Origin: Maridesulfovibrio ferrireducens
GTDB lineage: Bacteria; Desulfobacterota; Desulfovibrionia; Desulfovibrionales; Desulfovibrionaceae
NCBI RefSeq assembly: GCF_900101105.1
Contig: NZ_FNGA01000003.1
Coordinates: forward strand, 1-64,000
Direction: 5' to 3'
DNA length: 64,000 nt
A program made the position numbers and the translations under genes. A model generated the notes under the pieces. That model was not told the origin of the DNA, ran no database searches, and saw only the letters and a list, made by a program, of their open reading frames with translations. Positions within the stretch are counted from its first letter, which is position 1. Every line of letters starts with the position of its first letter. This document shows positions 7,792-16,049 of this stretch, one piece after another.

Positions 7792-8904
7792 TTAGCGTGT
7801 GCATGAATCAATGTCTGACAAAGCATTGATCAGGCTGTTGTAGAAATGTACGTCCGAGACTTTGGTGTGTCTTTTGGAAACGGGTATTTGTATCCCTTTT
7901 ATACATTTAATTTTATCTCCTCCGCCTTCGAGGTAACAAGCTGTGGTGTAATTGCGCTCAGTGTATGGACCTAGATCCACGTCTTTCACTCCGGTTTTGA
8001 TGGTCAGCGTATACTTAATTTCCGGTTTAGGCATACGCATTTTTGTCTGATAGACATTGTCGCGTTCAGAGAAACCTTTTTCGGTCCCTTGTTGAAATGA
8101 TACTCCGAACATAGACACTGCGGCATGAAGACCTCTGCGTATAGCCGGAAATCTTGATTTCGCGGGTAGTACAAGATGTTCTTCGGAGAGAGCCTGTGCT
8201 GTAAGCATCTCCGCGAGAGCAGAATATTTTTTTGAATTTTCAATTCTTTTGAGAGTTCCTTGCGAAATGTTTATGCCGGAAACGGAACATGTTTTTGTTG
8301 TAAAAAGATACTCCATGTCTGCAAGGCAGTTCACCAGTGATTCATGTGCATTCGGTTTAAGTGTTTTGCGGTCAGTAAAGAAGGTCACTATTGCTGAGCG
8401 TATCTGCCCGGCAAGAGGTTCAAGACTGAAACTTTTTGTCTTGTTTAAATAGGGAACAGACACGATCAACGGGACAGAGTATACAAGGGATTCGGATTCA
8501 GCTTGAAAAATTAGAAAATTTATGCCGATATAAACAGTTCCCTTATAGAGATTTTGTTCCGCAGAACCAAATTCATCAACAAATGAGATAACATTATCTA
8601 CAAATAATAATGGAATCAGGATGGCCCCGGCATCGAATTTAGTATCGAAACCCGCTCGTTTGATGTTGATGCCATCGTTTTTGATGGCGGCTCTTTTCAG
8701 AAATCCTAAAATGCCTTTTCTAAGTTCTTTTTTGAAATCTTTATTACTAAGAATCTTGTTCAGCTCATCTTTATGCCTGTCCTTTTCTTTGTTTTTAACT
8801 TTGCCGATGGCTGGAGCCATTAAATAGAGATCTTTTGCCTGAACCTGCGAGGAGGGTAGCAAAATACAAAGCAGAGCAAGGACATAGCATAGTTTACGAG
8901 TCAT
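7792..8904 (-). CDS. Secreted protein of unknown function
   Basis: A 370-residue protein with a clear signal peptide (MTRKLCYVLALLCILLPSS, likely cleaved after VQA), so it is periplasmic or outer-membrane associated. The mature part starts with a charged helical stretch (about 35-75) followed by alternating strand-like segments (LYKGTVYIGINFLIF, LVYSVPLIVSVPYL). Several Cys residues in the C-terminal half could form disulfides. No family is recognised. It lies 4 nt after the small lipoprotein gene and 12 nt before the next, so the four genes are surely co-transcribed. Confidence 0.7.
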   Translation of the reverse strand: MTRKLCYVLALLCILLPSSQVQAKDLYLMAPAIGKVKNKEKDRHKDELNKILSNKDFKKELRKGILGFLKRAAIKNDGINIKRAGFDTKFDAGAILIPLLFVDNVISFVDEFGSAEQNLYKGTVYIGINFLIFQAESESLVYSVPLIVSVPYLNKTKSFSLEPLAGQIRSAIVTFFTDRKTLKPNAHESLVNCLADMEYLFTTKTCSVSGINISQGTLKRIENSKKYSALAEMLTAQALSEEHLVLPAKSRFPAIRRGLHAAVSMFGVSFQQGTEKGFSERDNVYQTKMRMPKPEIKYTLTIKTGVKDVDLGPYTERNYTTACYLEGGGDKIKCIKGIQIPVSKRHTKVSDVHFYNSLINALSDIDSCTR

Positions 8905-8908
8905 ACTC

Positions 8909-9121
8909 TTACCACTTGTGCTCTTCTATTGAATCACTTTTTTCCTTTTCTTTCAGTTCTTCGGTACACTGCTGTGATGATTCCGTTTCATTTTTTAGTT
9001 CACCTGCGGAACTGTTCACATCACGCATCGAGTTTCGGGCTGTGTCAGCGTTTTTGAATCCACAGCTGACGAGAAGTAACATTGTAGCCATACATAGAAT
9101 AATAAGTGTAATTTTTTTCAT
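8909..9121 (-). CDS. Small lipoprotein, unknown function
   Basis: A 70-residue protein with a textbook lipoprotein signal: MKKITLIILCMATMLLLVSC, lipobox LVSC with lipid-modified Cys20. The mature 50 residues are hydrophilic and strongly charged (Glu/Lys-rich), without a recognisable domain. GAGG precedes the ATG. It is the second gene of the exported-protein operon, 24 nt after the SH3-lipoprotein gene. Confidence 0.7.
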   Translation of the reverse strand: MKKITLIILCMATMLLLVSCGFKNADTARNSMRDVNSSAGELKNETESSQQCTEELKEKEKSDSIEEHKW

Positions 9122-9145
9122 GTTAACCTCTTTGGTCTTTTTTAG

Positions 9146-10867
9146 TTAATCAAGAAGATCTTCTGCCAATGCTACAGAGTCAGCTTTCTTTTCCACCATC
9201 TTAAATCCTTCCTGAGTCTGGCGCGAATAAGAATCTTTTAATCTTTTGCTGAGTGCTAATTTTTTTTCGTAATAAGACTCAAGTGTTGTTGTTATCTGAG
9301 TGTTTTTGCGACGGGCTGTCATAATAATTCTACTTATGTCGGCCCCTTGTTTAGCAATAAGAGCTGAATTTTTTTCAATGTAATCGTAATCATTTTTGAA
9401 GTCAGAAAGCAGGGTGGTCAAATCAGATAACTCTTCTTGTATTTCCATCATGCGTGGCAGAACAGTGAGCGCTTGTACTGGATTAGATTGAGCGTTACTG
9501 ATTTGCGCTACTAGTTGAGTTCCAGAAATAGTAAGAATTCCAATCTGTTTGGTAGCTTCCACAGTCAGTGGGCCGGATTTTTCTTCGTAAGCGTTAACGG
9601 CTCTGTCTATCCCGAGAATAACGTTGCCGGATTTATCAATACTGAAATCATACATTGCATTTGACGCATGAAGGTTATTTGAAAATGATTTAATTATTGA
9701 GTCCATATTTTGAATCTGACTCGCATTAAGTTTAGAGAAGGAATCAGCTTCAACCTTAATCTGTCTTTCCAAGCTGCTGAGCATTTTAGCATTTTCAGCT
9801 ATTTTTACGGAAGCGCCTTCAATTGAATTTGTCGGCTCGTAAGATAAGTCATTAATAAATGCCTTGATAGAAATTTTTTCCATCCCTGTTGAGCATACAC
9901 CTTGAGCTGTATCTATTGCTGTTTTATAATTTTGATTCATGGTGGAAACTGTAGCACCGACAAGTGACTGAAGAGCTCTGGTCTCATTTAGTGCACGAAG
10001 CATCTGTTCTCTGATTTCTACAGTTTTTTTAGCAAGTTCTTTTGAAGTACTCACGGATTTAAGAATTTCTTTTAAAGCATCATCCTCACTTTTTACCTGA
10101 GTCGAAGTTCTTCGGTCGGGGGCTGTTCCGGTCAGAGCCGCCGCAAAAGCTCCGAAAAGATTCAGGGCATTGTTTGAACTTTGTGTTGTTCTTTTAGTTG
10201 TTTTTTTGGGGTGGGGAGAAGAATTGTAGGTTGTCGTGGGTTTTTTTTGAGTCGTTGAAGTTGTGCTGTATATCGTTTTGGATTTAGTGCCGGTTGAAGA
10301 GCTGCGACTGATTGTTTCAGTTTTTGCGATTGGGTTTTCGGGGTCGGCAACGCATAGTTCTGCAATTACAAACCCTTCAAAATAATCGCCTCTAATTTTG
10401 TAAAAATTATTTTCGACACCCAAGATGTCAAATTCAGTATTCGGTGCTAATTCCAAAGCTGTTTTTGAGTGTGTTGACGGGGAGTTGTGGATTGATACAG
10501 CTTCTTTGTTTCTCCCTCTTGTTCCTAGGTAGTTTTCAAAATCAAGATTAATGAGCTTGTGGAAGACGTAGCCAGGAGATTTAGAATTATCTGTGCGTTT
10601 AACTCGATACCAGTTTTTTTGTTTACCGATGAGTTCAACTTGAGTTCCTTTCGGCAAAATATCCACTACAGGCGATTCTGAAGCCGCTTTTTCTCGTACA
10701 TTACTTTTTAAAACAGCGGTACCTGTTACTATAGGTGTAATTATTACAGTCTGCGTTGCTGTTTGGCTCTGAATTGAGTTTTGAGGTGAAGGTTTTTGCT
10801 GGGGAATGCAACCGGAACAAATTAGGCTGAAAGAAATTATCATGCTGGTCAATATTTTTAAACACAT
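9146..10867 (-). CDS. Lipoprotein with two SH3b-like domains and long helical C-terminus
   Basis: A 573-residue probable lipoprotein (signal ending SLICSGC, Cys20). Residues about 50-110 form a bacterial SH3 domain (TAVLKSNVREKAASESPVV...YRVKR...GYVFHKL). A second, more divergent SH3-like unit follows at about 115-170 (SIHNSPSTHSKTALELAPNTE...GFVIAELCV). Next comes a Ser/Thr-rich low-complexity linker (about 180-240), then some 300 residues of predicted helix or coiled coil. SH3b domains often bind peptidoglycan or protein partners at the envelope. GGGGAG precedes the ATG. It is the first gene of the operon. Function is unknown; a cell-wall-linked scaffold is a guess. Confidence 0.75.
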   Translation of the reverse strand: MCLKILTSMIISFSLICSGCIPQQKPSPQNSIQSQTATQTVIITPIVTGTAVLKSNVREKAASESPVVDILPKGTQVELIGKQKNWYRVKRTDNSKSPGYVFHKLINLDFENYLGTRGRNKEAVSIHNSPSTHSKTALELAPNTEFDILGVENNFYKIRGDYFEGFVIAELCVADPENPIAKTETISRSSSTGTKSKTIYSTTSTTQKKPTTTYNSSPHPKKTTKRTTQSSNNALNLFGAFAAALTGTAPDRRTSTQVKSEDDALKEILKSVSTSKELAKKTVEIREQMLRALNETRALQSLVGATVSTMNQNYKTAIDTAQGVCSTGMEKISIKAFINDLSYEPTNSIEGASVKIAENAKMLSSLERQIKVEADSFSKLNASQIQNMDSIIKSFSNNLHASNAMYDFSIDKSGNVILGIDRAVNAYEEKSGPLTVEATKQIGILTISGTQLVAQISNAQSNPVQALTVLPRMMEIQEELSDLTTLLSDFKNDYDYIEKNSALIAKQGADISRIIMTARRKNTQITTTLESYYEKKLALSKRLKDSYSRQTQEGFKMVEKKADSVALAEDLLD

Positions 10868-11037
10868 AAAAAAATCTCCCCGAAAAGATCTGTTTTATAG
10901 TTACGGTAGGCTTTATAAAGAAAATCTAAATGTAAAAAAATCTTCCTAGATTGGCTTTTAATTTCGCATATTTTATGAATAAAATAAAGAGGTGTAGTTT
11001 TTTTTTAAGTCTTGAGGATAGTTTTTATAAAAGAAAA

Positions 11038-11072
11038 AGCCCCTCATAGTTTTTAAACTGTGAGGGGCTATA
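11038..11072 (-). terminator. Terminator of the pyrH-frr-uppS operon
   Basis: GCCCCTCATAGTTT pairs with AACTGTGAGGGGC. Read on the minus strand, the stem is followed by TTTTTCTTTT. It lies 24 nt past the uppS stop. Confidence 0.85.
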
Positions 11073-11095
11073 AACCTTATATTTAAGGTATATAT

Positions 11096-11791
11096 TTACA
11101 CTTGTTCGCCGGTTTTACCAAATCTACGCTGTCTTTTAGTGAATTCTGCCAGGGCCTTATCCAGTTCCTCTGAATTAAAGTCCGGCCAGTAAATATCAGT
11201 AAAATACAGTTCGGAGTATGCGGCCTGAAACAATAGATAGTTAGAAAGCCGTTTTTCTCCGCTGGTGCGGATAATTAAATCAGGGTCCGGTTGCCCGGCT
11301 GTATATAAATTATCAGAAAGGGTTTCAACGGTTACCTGATCTTCTCTCAGTCCCGAAGATATCATTTTTCTACAAGCCCGCACTAATTCATCCCTGCCTG
11401 AATAATTCAATGCAAGGTTTAATGTCATCGAGCTACAATGCTGAGTCTTTTTTATGGTATGGGCAACAACCTGCTTTACGCCGAAGGGAAACTCTGAAAG
11501 TTCACCTAAAATTTTAAGGCGTATATCCTGTTCACACAGGTTAACCAGTTCAGTTTTCAAAAAAACTGTCAGCAGGTTGAAGAGTTGAGCTATTTCATCC
11601 TTAGGTCTGGCCCAGTTTTCCTTGGAGAAGGTGTAAAGAGTCAGATGCTTAATGCCGAGTCTGCGACATTGGGTGACAATAGCTTTCGCTGCTTCAGTGC
11701 CGGCTTTATGACCTTCGCTGCGCGACAGATCACGAGCCTTTGCCCATCTACCGTTACCATCCATTATGATGGCTAAATGTCGGGGCATCAT
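11096..11791 (-). CDS. uppS: Undecaprenyl diphosphate synthase (cis-prenyltransferase)
   Basis: Condenses isopentenyl diphosphate onto farnesyl diphosphate to make the C55 lipid carrier used in peptidoglycan and O-antigen synthesis. The 231-residue protein has the signature HLAIIMDGNGRWA with the catalytic Asp at the start, LTLYTFSKENWARP, and the C-terminal PDPDLIIRTSGEKRLSNYLL and YSELYF motifs. The length is normal. Two consecutive ATG codons (11791 and 11788) could each start translation. It begins 4 nt after the frr stop. Confidence 0.97.
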   Translation of the reverse strand: MMPRHLAIIMDGNGRWAKARDLSRSEGHKAGTEAAKAIVTQCRRLGIKHLTLYTFSKENWARPKDEIAQLFNLLTVFLKTELVNLCEQDIRLKILGELSEFPFGVKQVVAHTIKKTQHCSSMTLNLALNYSGRDELVRACRKMISSGLREDQVTVETLSDNLYTAGQPDPDLIIRTSGEKRLSNYLLFQAAYSELYFTDIYWPDFNSEELDKALAEFTKRQRRFGKTGEQV

Positions 11792-11795
11792 TATG

Positions 11796-12353
11796 TTATA
11801 TTTCCAGAATTTCCTTTTCTTTTGCTAAAAAGAGTTCATCACATTTTTTGATGAATTCATCTGTAAGTTTTTGCACATCATCCTGAGATTTATGCAAATC
11901 GTCTTCACTGATGTCTTTATCTTTTTCCAATTTTTTAAAGCTGTCGTTCAAGTCGCGGCGGACATTGCGGATGGCTATTTTGGAATCTTCAGTGAATTTT
12001 TTAGCGACCTTGACGAGTTCTTTACGGCGTTCTTCTGTCAAAGGCGGAATGCAGATACGAATAACTTTTCCGTCGTTAACAGGGTTCAAGCCCAAGTCTG
12101 ATTTAAGCAGAGCTTTATCAATCAGAGCAAAAGCTCCTTTATCCCACGGCTGAATAGTAATGGTACGGGAGTCCGGTACAGCTACTGAAGCCACTTGGTT
12201 GATTGGAGTAGGAGTTCCATAATAATCGACCATAATATGATCAATCAGTCCGGTTGAAGCTCTTCCTGTGCGGAGTCTAACAAAGTCTCCACTGAGACTG
12301 GTTAGAGCGCCTTCCATTCTTTTAATGCCATCTGACATAACTTCTTTAATCAT
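11796..12353 (-). CDS. frr: Ribosome recycling factor
   Basis: With EF-G it splits the post-termination ribosome. At 185 residues from the ATG at 12353 it has the standard length; a perfect GGAGG lies 7-11 nt upstream, inside the end of pyrH. The family features [13 protein letters not shown] and [15 protein letters not shown] are present. Its start overlaps the pyrH stop by 8 nt, so the two are translationally coupled. Confidence 0.97.
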   Translation of the reverse strand: MIKEVMSDGIKRMEGALTSLSGDFVRLRTGRASTGLIDHIMVDYYGTPTPINQVASVAVPDSRTITIQPWDKGAFALIDKALLKSDLGLNPVNDGKVIRICIPPLTEERRKELVKVAKKFTEDSKIAIRNVRRDLNDSFKKLEKDKDISEDDLHKSQDDVQKLTDEFIKKCDELFLAKEKEILEI

Positions 12354-13074
12354 TATTTCCTCCATGGACTATTGTTCCGATCTTTTCACCTTTAACTACC
12401 CTTGTGATGTTTCCTTCTTCAAAAAGGTTAAAGACAATGATGGGCAGGTTGTTATCCATAGCTAATGAAATAGCTGTGGAATCCATAACCCCGAGTCTTT
12501 TCTCAAGAGTTTCAATATAGGTGATAGATTCAAATTTTACTGCATCTGAATGTTTCATAGGGTCTTTATCGTAGACACCGTCAACTTTGGTAGCTTTGAT
12601 AATAGCTTCAGCTTTTAATTCCATTGCTCTAAGAGCCGCGGCTGTATCCGTTGTGAAAAAGGGGTTTCCGGTTCCGGCAGCACAAATAACTACGCGTCCT
12701 TTTTCAAGATGGCGAATCGCTCTGCGGCGGACATATGGTTCGGCAACAGCCTGCATTGGAATTGCGGATAATACTCGTGTGTCACAGTCGAGTTTTTCCA
12801 GTGCGTCTTGAACAGCAAGGGCATTCATGACAGTTGCAAGCATTCCCATGTAATCGGCTGAAGATCTATCCATTCCTTTAGCGGAAGCGGATAAACCTCT
12901 AAAAATATTACCTCCGCCGATAACCAAAGCGACCTGTACTCCGGTTTTGGCTACAGCTGCAATTTCTCCACAGAATTTGCTGATTGCTGCTGGCTCAATA
13001 CCGAATTGCTGATCTCCGGCGAGAGCTTCACCGCTGAGTTTGATCATTACTCGTGAATAGTGCAATTTGTCCAT
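12346..13074 (-). CDS. pyrH: UMP kinase
   Basis: Phosphorylates UMP to UDP in pyrimidine nucleotide synthesis. The 242-residue protein shows the amino-acid-kinase fold signatures [33 protein letters not shown] and [12 protein letters not shown]. The usual tsf-pyrH-frr order is kept, but a terminator and about 400 nt separate it from tsf, so pyrH-frr-uppS has its own promoter region. The leader contains a small hairpin (TAATGCT/AGCATTA near 13168-13188). Confidence 0.97.
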   Translation of the reverse strand: MDKLHYSRVMIKLSGEALAGDQQFGIEPAAISKFCGEIAAVAKTGVQVALVIGGGNIFRGLSASAKGMDRSSADYMGMLATVMNALAVQDALEKLDCDTRVLSAIPMQAVAEPYVRRRAIRHLEKGRVVICAAGTGNPFFTTDTAAALRAMELKAEAIIKATKVDGVYDKDPMKHSDAVKFESITYIETLEKRLGVMDSTAISLAMDNNLPIIVFNLFEEGNITRVVKGEKIGTIVHGGNND

Positions 13075-13473
13075 AGTTTACCCCGTTTTTCCGCGGACTT
13101 TGTCCGGTTATGAGTAGAAGCAGATCCGGATAAGCCTAATTCTGAGCAGAGGGAAAGAGTTCCCCGCTAATGCTTCCGGTTAGCATTAACTATTGCTTTA
13201 AAAAATCTGTATGAGTTTTATGATAACAGAGAATCTGCTTCAATAAACTCGGCATGGTAAAATTGTTCCCTAAAAAAACTCAAATTCTTACGGGTTGTTA
13301 GTTCGTATTGAATTTGAGCTGAAATATTTTCCATCGCTGATATCTCCATAAATCCGGATTGTGCTGGCTTCCGGTTCGGGTGTTTCCTGCGTGGTTTTAA
13401 GGCAATATAGGGAAGTAGTTTTCTACCAATCTCGTCCTTCGGCAAGAGCTCTGCCGAGTTTTTAAAAATCGGG
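13075..13473. other. 400-nt gap between tsf and pyrH
   Basis: Holds the pyrH leader and probably its promoter. One small minus-strand reading frame is visible at 13218-13334: 38 codons beginning MENISAQIQYEL, with GGAG 9 nt before its ATG. There is no family match to support it and I treat it as doubtful. No RNA gene is recognised. Confidence 0.4.
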
Positions 13474-13502
13474 CAAAAAAAACGGGCCTTGCGGCCCGTT
13501 TT
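13474..13502 (-). terminator. Terminator of rpsB-tsf
   Basis: AACGGGCC-TTGC-GGCCCGTT with a run of eight T on the minus strand, 11 nt past the tsf stop. A strong intrinsic terminator. Confidence 0.9.
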
Positions 13503-13512
13503 ATATTCCGTC

Positions 13513-14145
13513 TTATTCTTCTTCGGCTTCTTCTGCTGCACCATCTGCTGTTTCAGCAAGGTTGATGCGGGCAAATCGTCCAATTTGCATATTCTCACCG
13601 AGAATAGCGATTGTTTCGTTCAGGATGTCTTTGATTGTCTTCTTGTCATCCTTAATAAAAGGCTGCTCAAGGAGACAGACTTCCTTGTAGTATTTCTGAA
13701 TACGTCCAACGACGATCTTTTCAGCGATATTAGCAGGTTTGCCTTCAGCAATTGCTTGCTGCAGGTAAATTGCTTTTTCTTTTTCAAGAATATCCTGAGG
13801 AAGTTCATCGGGGCTGACACAAAGAGGGCTGGTTGCAGCAACCTGCATAGCAACGTCTTTGGTCAACTGAATGAACTGGTCGGATTTAGCAACAAAGTCT
13901 GTTTCACATCTAACTTCAACGATAGCGGAGAGTTTGCCGTTGCTGTGCATGTAAGAACCGATAAGTCCTTCACTTGTAGCACGGCCAGCTTTTTTAGCTG
14001 CCTTTGAAAGTCCTTTTTCGCGAAGGTATGTGATAGCTTTTTCTTCATTTCCATCACATTCAGCAAGAGCTTTTTTGCAATCCATCATGCCTACGCCAGT
14101 TTTTTCGCGCAGGGATTTTACCATCTGAGCAGTAACAGCAGCCAT
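13513..14145 (-). CDS. tsf: Elongation factor Ts, short form
   Basis: Guanine-nucleotide exchange factor for EF-Tu. The N-terminal UBA-like part (TAQMVKSLREKTGVGMMDCK) and the core motif CETDFVAKS are intact. At 210 residues it is shorter than the E. coli protein (283) and lacks most of the second half of the dimerisation module, as in Thermus-type short EF-Ts. It ends in an acidic tail (AEEAEEE). It follows rpsB by 2 nt. Confidence 0.95.
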   Translation of the reverse strand: MAAVTAQMVKSLREKTGVGMMDCKKALAECDGNEEKAITYLREKGLSKAAKKAGRATSEGLIGSYMHSNGKLSAIVEVRCETDFVAKSDQFIQLTKDVAMQVAATSPLCVSPDELPQDILEKEKAIYLQQAIAEGKPANIAEKIVVGRIQKYYKEVCLLEQPFIKDDKKTIKDILNETIAILGENMQIGRFARINLAETADGAAEEAEEE

Positions 14146-14147
14146 GA

Positions 14148-14981
14148 CTAAACAGCCTCCGGAGTAGTTGCTTCAGCTTTAGCTTCAGGAGCGGCAGCTT
14201 TAGTTGCTTCAGCTTTAGCTTCTTCAACTTTAGTTTCAGGAGCAACAGCTTTTTCAGTTGCTTTAACTTTTTCTTCTGCAATTTCGTTGTCTTCTTTACG
14301 ACGAGCAGCGCCTTCGAGACAAGCATCAGCCATGTGAGCTGCGAAAAGCTTAATGGCACGGATAGCGTCATCGTTACCGGGGATGATATAATCAACCATG
14401 TCCGGGTCGCAGTTTGAGTCAACAACAGCAACTACAGGGATACCGAGTTTGCGGCATTCGAGAATAGCAATATGTTCACGCTTGGGGTCAATGACGAATG
14501 CGACAGCAGGAGCACCGTTAAGGTCTTTAATGCCGCCGAGTGCGAGGGTAAGTTTTTTAACCTCGCGGCCCATCATTACGATTTCCTTTTTTGGGAAACG
14601 TTTGATGGAACCGTCTTCGAACATTTCTTCAAGGTTTTTAAGGCGATCAATGCGGCGTTTGATTGTCTGGAAGTTGGTAAGAGTTCCACCCATCCAGCGA
14701 TGTGTTACATGAAACATACCTGCACGGGTAGCTTCAGTTGCAACTGCTTCCTGAGCCTGACGCTTAGTACCGATGAAAAGAACTTTTCCACCTTTTGCGA
14801 CAGAGTCAGCAATGAAATCGTGAGCTTTACGGAAAAGCTTAACAGTCTGCTGGAGGTCCATGATGTGGATTCCGTTACGTGCGCCGAAGATGTAAGGACG
14901 CATTTTTGGATTCCATCTACGGGTCTGGTGACCGAAATGAACGCCTGTTTCCAGCATCTGTTTCATAGTTACATATGCCAT
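14148..14981 (-). CDS. rpsB: 30S ribosomal protein S2
   Basis: 277 residues from the ATG at 14981, preceded by AGGAG. The core motifs [26 protein letters not shown] and [21 protein letters not shown] are clear. The last 45 or so residues are a low-complexity Ala/Lys/Glu/Thr tail with short repeats of the [12 protein letters not shown] kind, a lineage-specific extension beyond the usual S2 core. It is the first gene of rpsB-tsf. Confidence 0.96.
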   Translation of the reverse strand: MAYVTMKQMLETGVHFGHQTRRWNPKMRPYIFGARNGIHIMDLQQTVKLFRKAHDFIADSVAKGGKVLFIGTKRQAQEAVATEATRAGMFHVTHRWMGGTLTNFQTIKRRIDRLKNLEEMFEDGSIKRFPKKEIVMMGREVKKLTLALGGIKDLNGAPAVAFVIDPKREHIAILECRKLGIPVVAVVDSNCDPDMVDYIIPGNDDAIRAIKLFAAHMADACLEGAARRKEDNEIAEEKVKATEKAVAPETKVEEAKAEATKAAAPEAKAEATTPEAV

Positions 14982-15023
14982 AATAATTCTCCTGGGTTTT
15001 TCTTCCATCCCGGCATCAACAGA

Positions 15024-15042
15024 CTTCACAACAATTGTGAAG
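15024..15042 (-). promoter_or_regulatory. Perfect hairpin in the rpsB leader
   Basis: CTTCACAA-CAA-TTGTGAAG is an 8-bp perfect inverted repeat about 43 nt upstream of the rpsB ATG. Many rpsB leaders are bound by S2 for autoregulation; whether this hairpin does so is inference. Confidence 0.35.
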
Positions 15043-15179
15043 CACCCTTATTCGACCGGAATGTGCGAATTTAGCTACGCACAACTACGGGAAAATTGAT
15101 TTGAAATCAACCCTTGGTGCGAGCAAAAAAAAAATAGTTTGAAACTGTCGGGTTTAACCCTTTTACCCAAGCCCTCGTA

Positions 15180-15953
15180 TTATTGAACAGGAGTCCGGAT
15201 CGACTCATCTTTTACCACTGTATTGGTTAAGATTCCTATTCCTTCAATTTCGACTTCGACCGAGTCTCCAGCTGATAAAGTTCCGATTCCCGGCGGGGTG
15301 CCTGTTAAAATAACATCGCCCGGGGTGAGAGTCATGACATGCGAAATAAAACTGATAAGTTCCGAAGGGCTATATATCATATCTGATGTATTTCCTTCCT
15401 GCCTGACTTTACCGTTAACACTGGTTCTCAGTGTTAAAGAGTTAGGATCGGCAACTGCTGTTTCGATACAGGGGCCTATCGGGGCAAAAGTGTCAAATCC
15501 TTTAGCCCGTGCGAAAAGTTTATCTTTCTTCTGTAGATCTCGAGCCGTTACGTCGTTGGCGCAAGTATATCCGAATACATGCTTTGCTGCATTTTCAGGC
15601 AGTATGTTTTTCCCGGCCTGACCTATTACAATTGCCAGTTCGCCTTCATAGTCAACCTGTTCGGACATGGCCGGAATGATGATTTTACCGCCGTTACCTA
15701 TTACTGAGGATGGTGGCTTAAGGAATATCAGGGGTTCTTCCGGGAGGTCCATATTCAGTTCACGTGCATGTTCTTTATAGTTAAGACCTGCACATATTAT
15801 TTTTGAAGGGACAGCAATCGGAAGTATTGTGCATTCAGATATCGGAAATGCGTTTTGGTTACCATTTTTTGACAGGAGCGGCTTGAAAACATCTCCCTCT
15901 TCAAATGTTGCGTAAAAGATAGCCCCGTTATGTTTAATTCTGAATACTTTCAT
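15180..15953 (-). CDS. Fumarylacetoacetate hydrolase family protein
   Basis: 257 residues. The FAH-fold catalytic domain starts about residue 50 with IICAGLNYKEHARELN and continues with PLIFLKPPSSVIGNGG, the metal-ligand region VDYEGELAIVIG, GYTCANDVTARDLQ and GDVILTGTPPGIG. Members act on C-C or C-O bonds of beta-keto acids, including oxaloacetate decarboxylation and acylpyruvate hydrolysis, with a divalent metal. The size and domain layout fit the acylpyruvase/oxaloacetate decarboxylase subgroup; the exact substrate cannot be assigned. It is probably monocistronic, about 100 nt after the RNase J gene. Confidence 0.88.
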   Translation of the reverse strand: MKVFRIKHNGAIFYATFEEGDVFKPLLSKNGNQNAFPISECTILPIAVPSKIICAGLNYKEHARELNMDLPEEPLIFLKPPSSVIGNGGKIIIPAMSEQVDYEGELAIVIGQAGKNILPENAAKHVFGYTCANDVTARDLQKKDKLFARAKGFDTFAPIGPCIETAVADPNSLTLRTSVNGKVRQEGNTSDMIYSPSELISFISHVMTLTPGDVILTGTPPGIGTLSAGDSVEVEIEGIGILTNTVVKDESIRTPVQ

Positions 15954-16049
15954 TTTAACCCTTTAAGCTGTTTTTTAATTATAATTGTGACAACGTAGCA
16001 CAATTTGTTATAAAATTCATATAAGTCTTTTGGGGTAAATACTACTTAT

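Noticed and set aside
13503-13598. Longer minus-strand frame (13218-13598) running through the end of tsf
   Set aside because: It overlaps tsf in another frame and crosses the strong tsf terminator; only its last 38 codons are worth a note.
14157-14300. Short tandem repeats resembling a CRISPR or minisatellite
   Set aside because: The repeats encode the Ala/Lys/Glu-rich tail of ribosomal protein S2; spacing is irregular and codon-based. No CRISPR array is present in the window.
14060-14431. Lys/Leu-rich frame within rpsB and tsf
   Set aside because: It is an alternative-frame reading of the repetitive Ala/Lys/Glu tail of S2.
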